Shown in pieces: positions 43,768 through 53,450 of a stretch of DNA of 64,000 nucleotides. Each line of letters starts with the position of its first letter. The stretch's first letter is position 1. The DNA lies in assembly GCA_047967505.1 (NCBI GenBank), contig CM106540.1; one strand, given 5' to 3'. The position numbers were made by a program, and so were the translations under genes. The notes under the pieces were generated by a model. That model worked only from the letters and a program-made list of their open reading frames with translations, made no database searches and was not told where the DNA came from. Source of the stretch: Dipteris shenzhenensis. Its lineage: Eukaryota > Polypodiophyta > Polypodiopsida > Gleicheniales.

Positions 43768-43892
43768 TTGTGAATCATCCAATGCTCTGGCAGCTGTAGT
43801 CGATATGCGACTTCATTAATTGGCTCAATGATCCGAAAAGATCCTGATCGAAAGCTTACACATGTTCTTTGCCCTCCATAATCGTGAGCCAT
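43260..43892 (-). pseudogene. integrase end and duplicated chromodomain of chromovirus J
   Basis: Segment 43892-43530 reads SFRIIEPINEVAYRLQLPEHW (integrase C-terminal barrel), then VEEILQPEQIVYHMKKK and the chromodomain FHWYLVKFKNYSALNAKWVDEEFF with a helix to its stop. Segment 43523-43260 is a second copy of the chromodomain with its own stop. Chromodomains of such elements bind modified histone H3 and direct integration into heterochromatin. The aromatic cage looks incomplete, as in the divergent plant group. Confidence 0.7.
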
Positions 43893-44340
43893 GCTTTCTC
43901 AAACTTGAGAAATATCCAATCTCCTTCTTGGAGATTCATTTTCCTTCTGTGCTTAGCTACAGCTCTCTTATGCTTGTCTCTCGACCTTTCTATTGCTGTC
44001 CAAACGTAAGAAAAAGCTGTTCTAGGTCTCGAACATCCTAATCAGTTGCAAAAACCTAATCTAGTCCTTGGCCCTCAAAATAGGTAGCCAAATTACCTTC
44101 CCATAGAGCTTTCCCTCTCGAGCTGTGCGTAGTATTGTTGTAAGTAAACTCCACAAGAGGGCGATACCTTTCCCATTCAACTTTCTGTTCATACACTTAG
44201 CACTTCAAAAGATCTAGCACCGTCGAACTGGCAATCTCACTTTCACCATTTGACTAGGGATGAACTTTTGAAAAGGCCTCTATGATACACTTGAAACTTT
44301 TATGTGCCAAAGGCCCCGTCAAATTGGTGTTAGAAACTTA
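43893..44340 (-). pseudogene. integrase C-terminal half of chromovirus J
   Basis: The phrases HKSFKCIIEAFSKVHP, STVLDLLKC, VYEQKVEWERYRPLVEFTYN and THSSRGKALWEGN are read with stops. They are the part after the catalytic Glu in gypsy integrases. The catalytic core is missing because the sequence to the right is unrelated. Confidence 0.55.
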
Positions 44341-44467
44341 TAGAAACTCTGTTTGTGCATATGCTCTGTCATATGTAACAAAGCCGGCAGATTTACCTCC
44401 TCCTTTAAACTTCTAGTTGTGGCGTGAGGAATCAGCCAAAGAGGTGAGGACAAGGATGAACTCACAC

Positions 44468-44655
44468 CTGAAGAAGAGGAACAGGATTGGGAGACTTTTT
44501 CCTGCGCTTTCTGCTCGGAGGACTTCCGAATCTTCTTCTTGGCTTCACACTCCTTTCCCTATACCATGATCCATCACGCTCTCGGGGAGATTCCTTTGAA
44601 GGGGCCAGTGATGGGCTGGGGGAGCGACTCCGACTCACTTTCTTGGGAGAAGTAA
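44468..44655 (-). pseudogene. captured exon-like piece encoding an Arg/Ser-rich segment
   Basis: The open segment reads SPKKVSRSRSPSPSLAPSK, then SPRERDGSWYRERSVKPRRR and FGSPPSRKRRKKSPNP. This is an RS-type domain as found in splicing factors and related nuclear proteins and is unlike any retrotransposon domain. It is bounded on the 5' side by TGTATCAG and on the 3' side by CTTCAG/GTGTGAG, compatible with splice acceptor and donor, giving a 188-bp exon. It sits between the LTR of K and the integrase of J. The parent gene is not identified. Confidence 0.5.
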
Positions 44656-44689
44656 CTGATACATGTTTACATACTATCTCCATAGTGTC

Positions 44690-45176
44690 AGCTCCAAAAA
44701 ACGTTGAAATCGGGGGTTCTTTTTCAAGTGCTCATACCTGGATCTTAGCCTTTTTCTCAATCACGGACATAGGCACAAGGATTTTCCTCCTAGCCAATCT
44801 CGATGGTAGCAAGCTCACAGAAAAATTTGATTACGTGAAAGCTCATGCATGCCAATTCCCAACGAGCCCCAATGTCCCTAGATGAATCTAGTATGCCACA
44901 TGTCTTCATTCTAAGGTACCTCCTAAATGCATCATTTACCCCTCTCTTGGGATATCATTGAACTCATTTGCCCCTTGGCACATTTAATGCATTTAGACCC
45001 TTTAGCCTTAGATCCACCTAGTCTAGTGTCATATCACCCTCACCAAGGACCTTGACTTTAATTCCTTTCTGATCATTTACGTAAAGTCCAAACAAATATA
45101 ATACAAACTTTGATCCTTTAAAGGAAAATGCCGACTGACCCTTCCGAGGTCATGTTACCTCGACTTGAACGTAACA
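44690..45176 (-). repeat. probable 3' LTR of chromovirus K
   Basis: Minus-strand GAAGAGGGAAGGAA (purine tract) precedes TGTTACGTTCAAG at 45176, the expected LTR start, just after the pol stop at 45189. No second copy is present in the window, and the far end near 44690 is a guess. Confidence 0.4.
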
Positions 45177-45188
45177 TTCCTTCCCTCT

Positions 45189-46417
45189 TCAGGCATCAGC
45201 GTCCTCGATGATAAAGTCTGGGAACACTCTCCGTAACTGGTATACGGATTCCCAGGTAGCTTCTGATAGAGGTAGACCATGCCATGCAACCAACGCCGTG
45301 GGTATCTTCCAATTGCGTACTTGCATTGTTCCTCGGTCCAGGATTCTTGTTGGTTTACGTCTTGCATTATCCTCTATCTTCTGAAACAAAACAACACCCT
45401 CGATTAGTGAGTCACCTGTATGCAAAAATTTCTTTAAACGAGAAACATGAAACACTAGGTGCACCTTACAACCCTGTGGCAATTCTAATTTATAGGCTAC
45501 CTTGCCTATTCTTTTTAGAATTAACCATGGCCCACAATATCGAGGTGATAACTTAGCACACTCTCCTACAGTCAAAGACTTAGAGTGCGAAGGAACACTT
45601 TGAGAAAAACTTTTTCTCCTTCCTTGAATTCTCTGGCGGATCGGTTTTCATTCGCATACGCCTTAGCTCTATCCATAGCTTGACGGATGTTAGCTCTCGC
45701 AAGTGCTAGCATCTCCCGCATCTGAACCACAAAGTTCGCGGCACTAGGCACTTTCTGAGGTATTCCAACTATAGTTAGATTCGCTCGTCTATAACCATAG
45801 CTCAGCTCAAATGGACTGAACCCTGTAGAGGAATGTTTTCTATCATTGTAGGCAAACTCTAACAATGGCAACCACTTGTCCCATGTATGTTGCCTCAATG
45901 ACATATATGCTCTAAGCATGACATTGCATTCAACTTGCACATGTTGGCAAAACAATATCCTGTGCCAACAATTCTTTTATCTCGTGAAGTGACGAGTTGG
46001 GAATGAGTAGTGGGGATCATCCAGAAACGGATGGTCAGACAGAAACGGTAGTGTTTCAAATACCGCAGTCCAAAAATGACCGGTAAATTTGACATCCCTG
46101 TCTGACACTATGGATTTAGGTAATCCATGCAAACGAAATATATGTCTAATAAATAAATCCACCACTTGCAGAGCACTAACAGACTCTCTAGTTGGAATGA
46201 AGTGAGCCGTCTTGGTAAGACAATCAACCACCACAAGGATAGAATCATATCCACCTTGTGTCGTAGGCAGACCTACAATAAAGTCCATGGAAATGCTCTC
46301 CCACTTACCTAGTGGTATCTCCAAGCGCTGTAAAAGTTCGGGTGGCTTCACCCGCTCTACTTTACTTACTAGACACGAAAAACAACGCGTCACATATTCA
46401 TGAATATGCTTTTTCAT
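45189..46417 (-). pseudogene. integrase and C-terminal domain of chromovirus K
   Basis: Segment 46417-45977 has CFSCLVSKVERVKPPELLQ, SMDFIVGLPTTQGGYDSI (first Asp), DCLTKTAHFIPT and LPKSIVSDRDVKFTGHFW (second Asp). A frame change follows, then WDKWLPLLEFAYNDRKHSSTGFSPFELSYG (45955-45572). Segment 45575-45189 reads LSPRYCGPWLILKRIGKVAYKLELP, HLVFHVSRLKKF, and ends with a chromo-like RILDRGTMQVRNW, LVAWHGLPLSEATWE, FPDFIIED, stop. The catalytic Glu block is lost at the frame change near 45960. Confidence 0.75.
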
Positions 46418-46756
46418 CTTTGACTAAAAGAAATCTCGCTTCACGAGATCATATGTCTTCTCGACTCCTGGATGTCCCGCACATGCGATATCATGGCATT
46501 GTTGAATGACTCTCTGCCTGAGATCATTTTGATTAAGTACTACTGCCTTGCCATTTCTTTTCAGCATACCATCTCTTATGGCATATCTTGCATAAGTTTA
46601 GCCTTTTCTGGATGCCAGGTCATCCTTTTCTCCGGATTTGAACACATGAGCCTTAGGCCAAAGGCTATGGGCAAACTCGTCCACCTTTTGAGTTTCTCTA
46701 ATCTCGGTCATTAGAGCACTCTCTAACACCGTGAAACTCATGTTATGCATAATGCG

Positions 46757-46969
46757 TCACAACGCATCAGCAACTTTGTTATCCTTCCCTTTTCGGTACC
46801 AGATCGTCAAATTAAACTCCTGCATGAGTTCTGCCCACCTAGCTTGGCGGCCTCTCAAGTCAGGTTGTTTACAAAAATGTTTCAGAGTATCATGATCAAC
46901 ATCCACATAAAACTCTGATCCATACAAATAATGTCTCCATGTTTTCAAAGCATGGACAACAGCAGACAA
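46757..46969 (-). pseudogene. RNase H end of chromovirus K
   Basis: MSAVVHALKTWRHYLYGSEFYVDVDHDTLKHFCKQPDL and RARWAELMQEFNLTIWYRKGKDNKVADAL are the usual RNase H closing motifs of gypsy elements (DHDxLK, KxNxVADAL type). Confidence 0.75.
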
Positions 46970-46996
46970 CTCTAATTCATGAGTTGGCCAATTTCG

Positions 46997-47660
46997 TTAA
47001 GAGAGAGAAAGCTTCTTGCTTTCAAAGGCTACTGGCCTTCCCTCTTGGAGGAGAACTGCTCCTACCGCAATGTCACTTACATTGGTTTCAAGGAAAAACG
47101 GTTTCTGGGGATCAACTATTTTTAACACTGGTCCTGAGACCACAGCTTGTTTTATGGTGTTAAAACTATCCTGTTGATTCTGTCCCCATATAAAAGATAC
47201 TTTATCTGAGGTCAGATCAGTCAATGGCGATACTATTTCGGAATATCCTTTGATATGCCTTCGATAAAATTGGACAAATCCTAAGAATGATCGCAAAGCG
47301 GTCAAACTCTGAGGGATTGGCCAAGTCGGTATCGCAGACACTTTTTTTTTATCCATTTCTACCCCCTTAGGAGTAATTATGAATCCTAAATATTCAAGTC
47401 TTATCATATATAGTATAGTTTTCTTTTTATTTACATAAAGACTGGCTTTCCTCAAAGTATAAAACACTATTCTTAAGTGTTCATAATGCTCAGTAATACT
47501 CTTACTGAATACCAGAATATCATCAATAAAGTGTACTATAAACTTTTCGATATACGGATGTAGTAAATCGTTCATAAGCATGACGAATGTAGCTGGAGCA
47601 TTGGTAAGTCCAAAGGGCATTACCAAAAACTCATAATGTCCAAACCTCATTTCCACGTCG
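46997..47660 (-). pseudogene. reverse transcriptase of chromovirus K, N-terminus missing
   Basis: The open stretch begins RFGHYEFLVMPFGLTNAPATF and includes VHFIDDILVFSKS (catalytic Asp pair), LEYLGFIITPKGVEMDKKKV, LRSFLGFVQFYRRHI and RNase H start FLETNVSDIAVGAVLLQEGRPVAF. The fingers and first Asp block are absent; only about 40 bp separate this point from the primer site. Gag and protease are also gone. Confidence 0.8.
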
Positions 47661-47696
47661 CATTCTGAGACCATCATCAGAAGGTGATGAATCCGT

Positions 47697-47708
47697 GCTC
47701 TGATACCA
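47697..47708 (-). other. primer binding site, chromovirus J
   Basis: Minus-strand TGGTATCAGAGC, one base inside the LTR that begins at 47710. Confidence 0.85.
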
Positions 47709-47709
47709 C

Positions 47710-48462
47710 TGAAACTCTTGATGTCTTCAAACTCGCAGCTGCTTAACCTCAAACTTCAATCTAGCTCGACAACTAAAGCTTGAAACTCATGTGATGGAGG
47801 ATGGGCTCTAGAAACAGGCTGGAAACTCAAACAAATGGTGAAGACCAGCAGCGATTCACTCAGCCATAGATTAGCAAGTGAGGAAAAGAGAGGAAGAGCA
47901 CACCCCACTAGGAGCCAGAAATAAGGGCTGACCCCCCAAAGGTCTTTCTTGCAATAGAAAACTGTTTGCAAGCTGGATCCCAAGGGAGCAAGAATCTGAT
48001 ACATCTCCACCAAGAGCTTCGAAGCTCTTCGATTTATAAACTAGGGGGCAGCCATGATTTTTGGCTTTGCCCCTAAAAGCTGGAGCTTTCAGCCAGGAAA
48101 AGCCGGCTGAATTCGCCTTTCTTTAGGAGTAGTGCCCATAAAGCTTGCAATTCGCAATTTCTCCAAAAGGGCCCTTCCTAAAAGCTGGTCGTCTGCCTTG
48201 GCACACATTTTTCCCTTAAAACATGGGACTTTTTGCACAATCCAAGGTCCTACCACAAATAAAACAATATCCAACCACCCATTAGAGGTTAGTTAATACA
48301 TGCATTCTAATTCTCTAGACTATCCTAATCTTTTGTGGACATCCCCACTGCACACAAAGCAAGAGAAACCTGCTGTGGTTGACTACAGTCAACTTTCTTC
48401 GACGGGAGTCGGTAATAAAAATCTCTCTCTTTATTTCTTGGGATAAGTACAATTTTGTGGCA
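47710..48462 (-). repeat. 5' LTR of chromovirus J
   Basis: About 753 bp, plus-orientation TGAAACTC to GTGGCA. Its outer end overlaps the last ten codons of the PPR reading frame. Confidence 0.8.
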
Positions 48463-50373
48463 TTTGATGTAGCATGTTGTTCCTCCTGTGTGCTCTCTTT
48501 TTCAAGTAGAAGCTTGTAAGCAAGCCATAGGTCCAAGTGACACCATAGGGCTTGGGAAGGCTAAGCATGAGAGTTTCAGAGCTGTTTTGAAAGTCTCCCA
48601 TTCCAAAAGCCTCATATACCAAAGGATCAGTATTCACATCAGGAGCGAGATCTTTCATCTGCAATTCATCTAAAGCCATGAACATCTTCTGAAAACGCAA
48701 ACGGCCATTGATATAAGCATCAACAACAGCCCCAAATGTCACAAGATCTGGAGCAACTCCTCCTGACACCATATGAAGAACTGTAATATGTAAGTCCCAA
48801 AACATCTGCATTCTTGAAAAGCCAAGGGCCCGGATGTTGAATGTCGTTAGATCAGGACTGAAGCCAGCCTCCCTCATTGCTTGAAATTCTTTCTGTAAGT
48901 TTCTCATTTGAAATGTAGCAGCATACGATAGCAATAATAAATTCCAAAGTAAATTTCCCACATCCTTCCTCTTGAGACCTACATCTTTTACAAATAGCCG
49001 CAGTTGCTGAAACTTGCTTGTCCGAACATATGCCATTGCCACTGATCTAATGCAATTCCTGTTCACAAGAAATCTGTAATTTTTCAAAAGCTCATAACTC
49101 TCATGCATTTCTTTCACTAATCCTTGCTCAGCATATCCCTGAATGATTGCATTGATAGAAGTAGTATCCAGTTTCCATCCATTTGAATCCATCTCTCTCC
49201 AAGTGCTTTCCATCCTCCTCAACAGACCACCTCTAGAATAAGCTTCGATCAAACAGCTGTAAGTGTGAAAGTCAGGAGTACAACCCAGCCTTTTCATGTT
49301 GTCAAAGACTCTCGCCATGTCATCATAACGCCCTTGCTTGCCGTAGGAATAAATCAGACCAGTGTAAGTCACCGAGTTTGGTTTTGTGCCAGCTTCTACC
49401 ATCTCTTTTAAAATCCTCTCTGCACGGTCAAAAAAACCATTCTCTGCGTAGCTTTGTAGTAAAGCTGAAAAGGTTACCACTGATGGTCGAATGCCCAAAT
49501 CCTTCATCTCGTCAAAGAGTTGCTGCGACACGTCTGGCCGTTTTGCTCTTCCGAACATGCGTATGAATGTAGTATAGTGTTGCTCCCTTGCGCTATACTT
49601 TTCCTGTGCTTTCCACCAACTGAAGACCTGAAGCCAATCATACAACGAAAGCTTAGACATGCGTAACGAGCTTTCAAAAGGAACCGAACCTATCAATTTT
49701 TTATATTACGAGATTTCGACTCCACAATAGCATCTCTCAAAAATCTCGAAGGCTAAGAACTATTACACGACGCCCTTTAGAGGAAAAACAAGGGGAAGAA
49801 AAATATGAGGACCTGCAAAGCCTCACCAAATCGTCTGTGAGCTGCTAAGAAATCAACTACACCCCAAAACTCCACGGGATTCCACTCCGGCAAAGATGTT
49901 AGAACCCCGATGGGATTTTTCCCCCTCCGAAGAAGCTCAGCAACCCGAGCTCGTCTATTGACTCTGCCAGCGACGCACATTTCACCACAATGTGCATTCG
50001 ACAGTAGATATGAATTTCGTTGACTGTCGCCAACGCCCATCGCTTCGAGACCTTCATTCGAAGAGCAGGCGACACGATTCTCTGGCGGGTCTGCGCTTGC
50101 TGCTTCCATAAACGATTGGGATGCATCAGTAGGAAGGGTAGCAGATAAACAATTTTGCCTGCTAACCGCAAGTGTTAGCACGTCATGTTTGGCCAATGGA
50201 GAGGATTGAACAGCCTGGTTTGATGATTGTCGAAGACGACGGGGAAAGCTAAGGTGCAAATCGTCGAGATGTGATGGGAGGAGAGGGAATCCGCGAGCAA
50301 TGCATAATGGGTCGCTAGTGGAAAGGAAAGCAGGCACATCGAGATTGGTGGATGGGCAATTAAGCCAAGGCAT
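48431..50373 (-). CDS. P-class pentatricopeptide repeat protein, two exons, C-terminus altered by LTR
   Basis: Exon 1 is 50373-49813 (187 codons) and exon 2 is 49627-48431 (398 codons plus stop); a 185-bp intron in phase 0 joins EALQ to VFSWWKAQEKYS. The predicted protein has 585 residues. Its N-terminus is rich in Ser, Arg and Pro, with few acidic residues at first, as in mitochondrial or plastid transit peptides. Then come consecutive 35-residue repeats, e.g. VVTFSALLQSYAENGFFDRA and SVTYTGLIYSYGKQGRYDDM, about five clear and three weaker. Code residues at positions 5 and 35 include S/N, T/D, S/D and N/N, which suggests sequence-specific organellar RNA binding. There is no E, DYW or SMR domain. 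The last ten codons (MPQNCTYPKK) are LTR sequence; the native end was probably IELL and a stop. It recalls the At3g42630 type, but that is from memory and unsure. Confidence 0.8.
49628..49812 (-). other. predicted intron of the PPR gene
   Basis: Donor CAG/GTCCTC at 49812 and acceptor GGCTTCAG at 49628 keep phase 0 and join two PPR-consistent sequences. Without splicing, exon 1 reads into VLIFFFPLFFL and stops. The donor is weak beyond GT. Confidence 0.7.
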
Positions 50374-51309
50374 TTGTGAGCTTGCTCAAAAACACGAGAA
50401 GACGACTCAAGTGAATGAGATCTTCACGTTTAGATTTTTCAAGTAGTTATGAACCTATTTTTCTCACACATTGCAGATATCTTTGCAATGCTCTTCAAAA
50501 TTTTCTAGCAAATTATGCTAACCTTCAAGTACATAACCTTGGCATCGGCTCTAGCAATTCCCGATCCAAGACATGGTTTAAGGAATGGATAACACACCTT
50601 CATCAACACTTGTTGCTTCATAAAGGCTGATTTTCACAAAGCATGCTCCACTCCCGTCCTTAAGGGACATGGGGTGGGCCCAGATGGAGGCAAAACCTCG
50701 CCAAATATCTCTCTCTATTACTTTCGAAGGAAAATACTAGAGGATGAGGGCATCACATTGCTCTAGTAATATATGTTGTTGCAATAGGTGATTTGGGGAA
50801 TATGATTCACATTGAAGTCGAGCAAGATTAAGGAGATGCAACTTCACAATGGGGACGATATAGCTCACTAGTAGTTCATCAATGGCACAAGCATGACAAG
50901 AAGGAATAGGGAGCAAAAGCTCACATCATCATCATTGAGCTCATTGAAAGGGTATTAAACTACCTCTAAATTTTGTTTACAATGCTTCAAGGTTAATAAT
51001 AAATGATCAAAAAAGTCGATAAATACTATTGCATATAAAGTAGGTGCGCACAAATAAGAACTAACTAGAATATTACTTTTTAAAAGCAAAAATTTGAGAC
51101 TTTTTATTTATCAGATTTTAAAACACTATTGCACAATGTCATTATGGACAAAAAAGCATGGAAAAAGGAAGAGCATATTTCATAGCAAATATGAAAATGA
51201 TCAATATTTATGTAATTCTAAAAAGTCGGGTAATTTTTCAATCAAATGATATTCTGAAAAAGATGAAATTTTTTTAGTATAGCTGCACAACCAAAAAGTG
51301 TGCATGCAC
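50374..51309. other. upstream region of the PPR gene, no gene seen
   Basis: AT-rich, no strong TATA box near 50373 and no coding motif. It should contain the PPR promoter on its left side and spacer to the DUF7869 pseudogene on its right. Confidence 0.4.
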
Positions 51310-53450
51310 TCTCTCACTTTGCAAGTGCATGCTCTTCTACATCAACACCTATAGTTTTATCATGATCAAGGTCATCATCATGATTCGATGACAACTCAGA
51401 CGTGGATGATCCATCCTCCTCAGCACTATCAACAAGAACATTCTCTCATCCCTACTATAAAGACCTAATGCTCCTCCGTATGAAGACCTAATGCTCCTTC
51501 CATTTGCAACAATGGGAGTTTAGACAAGGATCCAACAAGAGGTGCGGACATAGTAGAACCTTCTAAAACAGGATGTCTATTGTGTTCTTCCTTACACGTC
51601 CATCATTTGTAAGTTGAAAATCATAAACAAGTATGTCTACTTCTTCAAGATCAAGAACACCCAATCATGGTTGTTCTTAATGCCTTTTGGACATGCAACT
51701 AATTCAGGAACATATTTCCCTTTCAATGGATTAGCATGCATAGTCCTAAACCATTGCACAACAATGGAAGTCACTTGCTCTTGTATAGACTTTTGAATTT
51801 CTACCGCTTTTGCAATCGAAAATGGACGTCCGAGAGGGTCCACTTGAGCAAGAGTTGCAAGCTTGGATCCCACCTTCAAATCTTGACATTTCAATGAGCT
51901 CTTCTCATCTTTGGTGAGATCTTCGTGCATCAAGGTACATCTCTTGTGTAGGTACATTAACTAAGCTTCTACCGCAATTGGTAGACTTTGAGATTGTACA
52001 AGCTGTCTTGACGGAGGAGAAGAAGTTGGCCATACAAAAGGATTGCATAAACTAATAGTGATACTCTTGAACTGATCAAGGATAAGGGCTTGGTCCTCAA
52101 AGAAAGTATTCCACCAATCCGCTATCTCCACTTCTAGAGTATGTTTTTGCCTTTCCAATCAAACTTCTTCTCATACATGCATCTTTCACGGTCAACATCC
52201 CTTCCTTGAGCTTGTGCCTGCTTCACCTCACTATTAATCACCTTGAACCAAAGCATAAATTTCATAGATTGGAACGAAGGACAAAAATTGTAGACCATTG
52301 ATGGGCGCCCAATCTAGAGAAGAGGCATATTGCTTACCATATAGATATGTTTTTTCATTTGCTTTTTTCTTTTCGAGATTAATGCTGAAAGCTTAAGTCA
52401 TTGGATCTCTTTATCCAATAGTACTCACCTTGTCAACCTTTAATAAATCTCCTAAAGTCGTAATTCTCTTTCAAGTGATAAACCAGAGGCTAAGATTCTT
52501 TCATAAGATCCATCATCTCTACCAAAGCGAATATATCATTTCTTCCAAGCTTCTTGGAGAATGTAATGAACAAATGATCTATTTGATCATGAGGATGACC
52601 AACCAAGAGGAATTTGACTTTGATCCTATCAACAATTCCCTTGTCCACAAGCATACACATGTACTAAGAAATGTCTGGTCTTTATTTTCTCTTGTACATC
52701 AAGCTAGATATATAGTGTTCTTGTAAGGAGATCCTCCCACGAGATGATAATTCAATGAATTTATTGTGATTGATAGACTTGGATCATTGTGTAAATTTGG
52801 ATACTTGAAAACCACCTTAGCTTAAAGCTTTTTGTGATACAAAAGGCATCCCACAAGATGCTTTTGCACAAATGTCTCTTCCTTCATGTCTTATGGAACC
52901 CTTATGAAGTGTGGCAAGATGTCTTCATTTGATCCATACTATCCACAAAGATCCCAAGATACTTATTGGGATTCTTCAAGCACTTTCTTCTATGCTTTGC
53001 CAACTTGGAGCATGCTTGAGCTTGTTGCTCCCTATGGTGCTTAAGAGCATTATTGATTTCATATGCATGTAGAAACCCACATAAATTATAAAACATACTC
53101 AAAATCTTTTGGAGCATCAATCTTTACATGTGAAAAGATTGGTACCTTGTTTTCTTAAGGTTGATGCCCTTTGTCATCGACTCTTGATGTTTACATACTA
53201 CATACTCCCATTCTTACTTTTTTGCATATCTTCAGATTATTAAAGAAGTTATGCCATAATCTGCTAAAATGACTATAGCTAGAAAAATTTTCACCACCTT
53301 TCAAAATCTCATCCTTACATAGTGTGTAAACCTCAAATATTGTCTAGTTATCCAATCAACTATAGTTTCCCTATTGAGGGCACCATTTCTGTATTTATAA
53401 CAAAGTTAGCTTTCCATCCATGATACAATCACATGTCTAATAAGCCCAAT
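51310..53450 (-). pseudogene. DUF7869-type gene remnant
   Basis: In minus order the phrases are FSSYSHFSRLWHNFFNNLKI, HHREQQAQACSKLAKHRRKC, YLGIFVDSMDQMKT, IKVKFLLVGHPHDQIDHLF and FSKKLGRNDIFALVEMMDLM. They match the pattern of DUF7869 proteins (…DGMDQ…T…, …GHTHxDID…F…). Open pieces at 52158-51961 and 51957-51637 add a C-terminal region, and an acidic tail (SAEEDGSSTSELSSNHDDD) can be read near 51430. Many frame changes. These genes are widespread and of unknown role, often transposon-like. The 5' part continues past 53290, the left edge of the tandem array. Confidence 0.5.

Larger units (their letters stand above)
42451..48462 (-). mobile_element. composite chromovirus (Ty3/gypsy) inserted at the PPR gene 3' end
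   Basis: LTRs at 42451-43252 and 47710-48462 enclose, in minus order, a tRNA-Met primer site, then pol of one chromovirus (K: RT, RNase H, integrase, chromo-like end, start of its own 3' LTR near 45176). An SR-rich exon-like piece and the integrase end plus chromodomain of a second chromovirus (J) follow. J joins the left LTR through a purine tract (AGAAGGGGA), so the LTRs belong to J and K is likely nested or recombined in. Flanking bases TTTAG and TTTGA match at three of five positions only. Confidence 0.65.
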
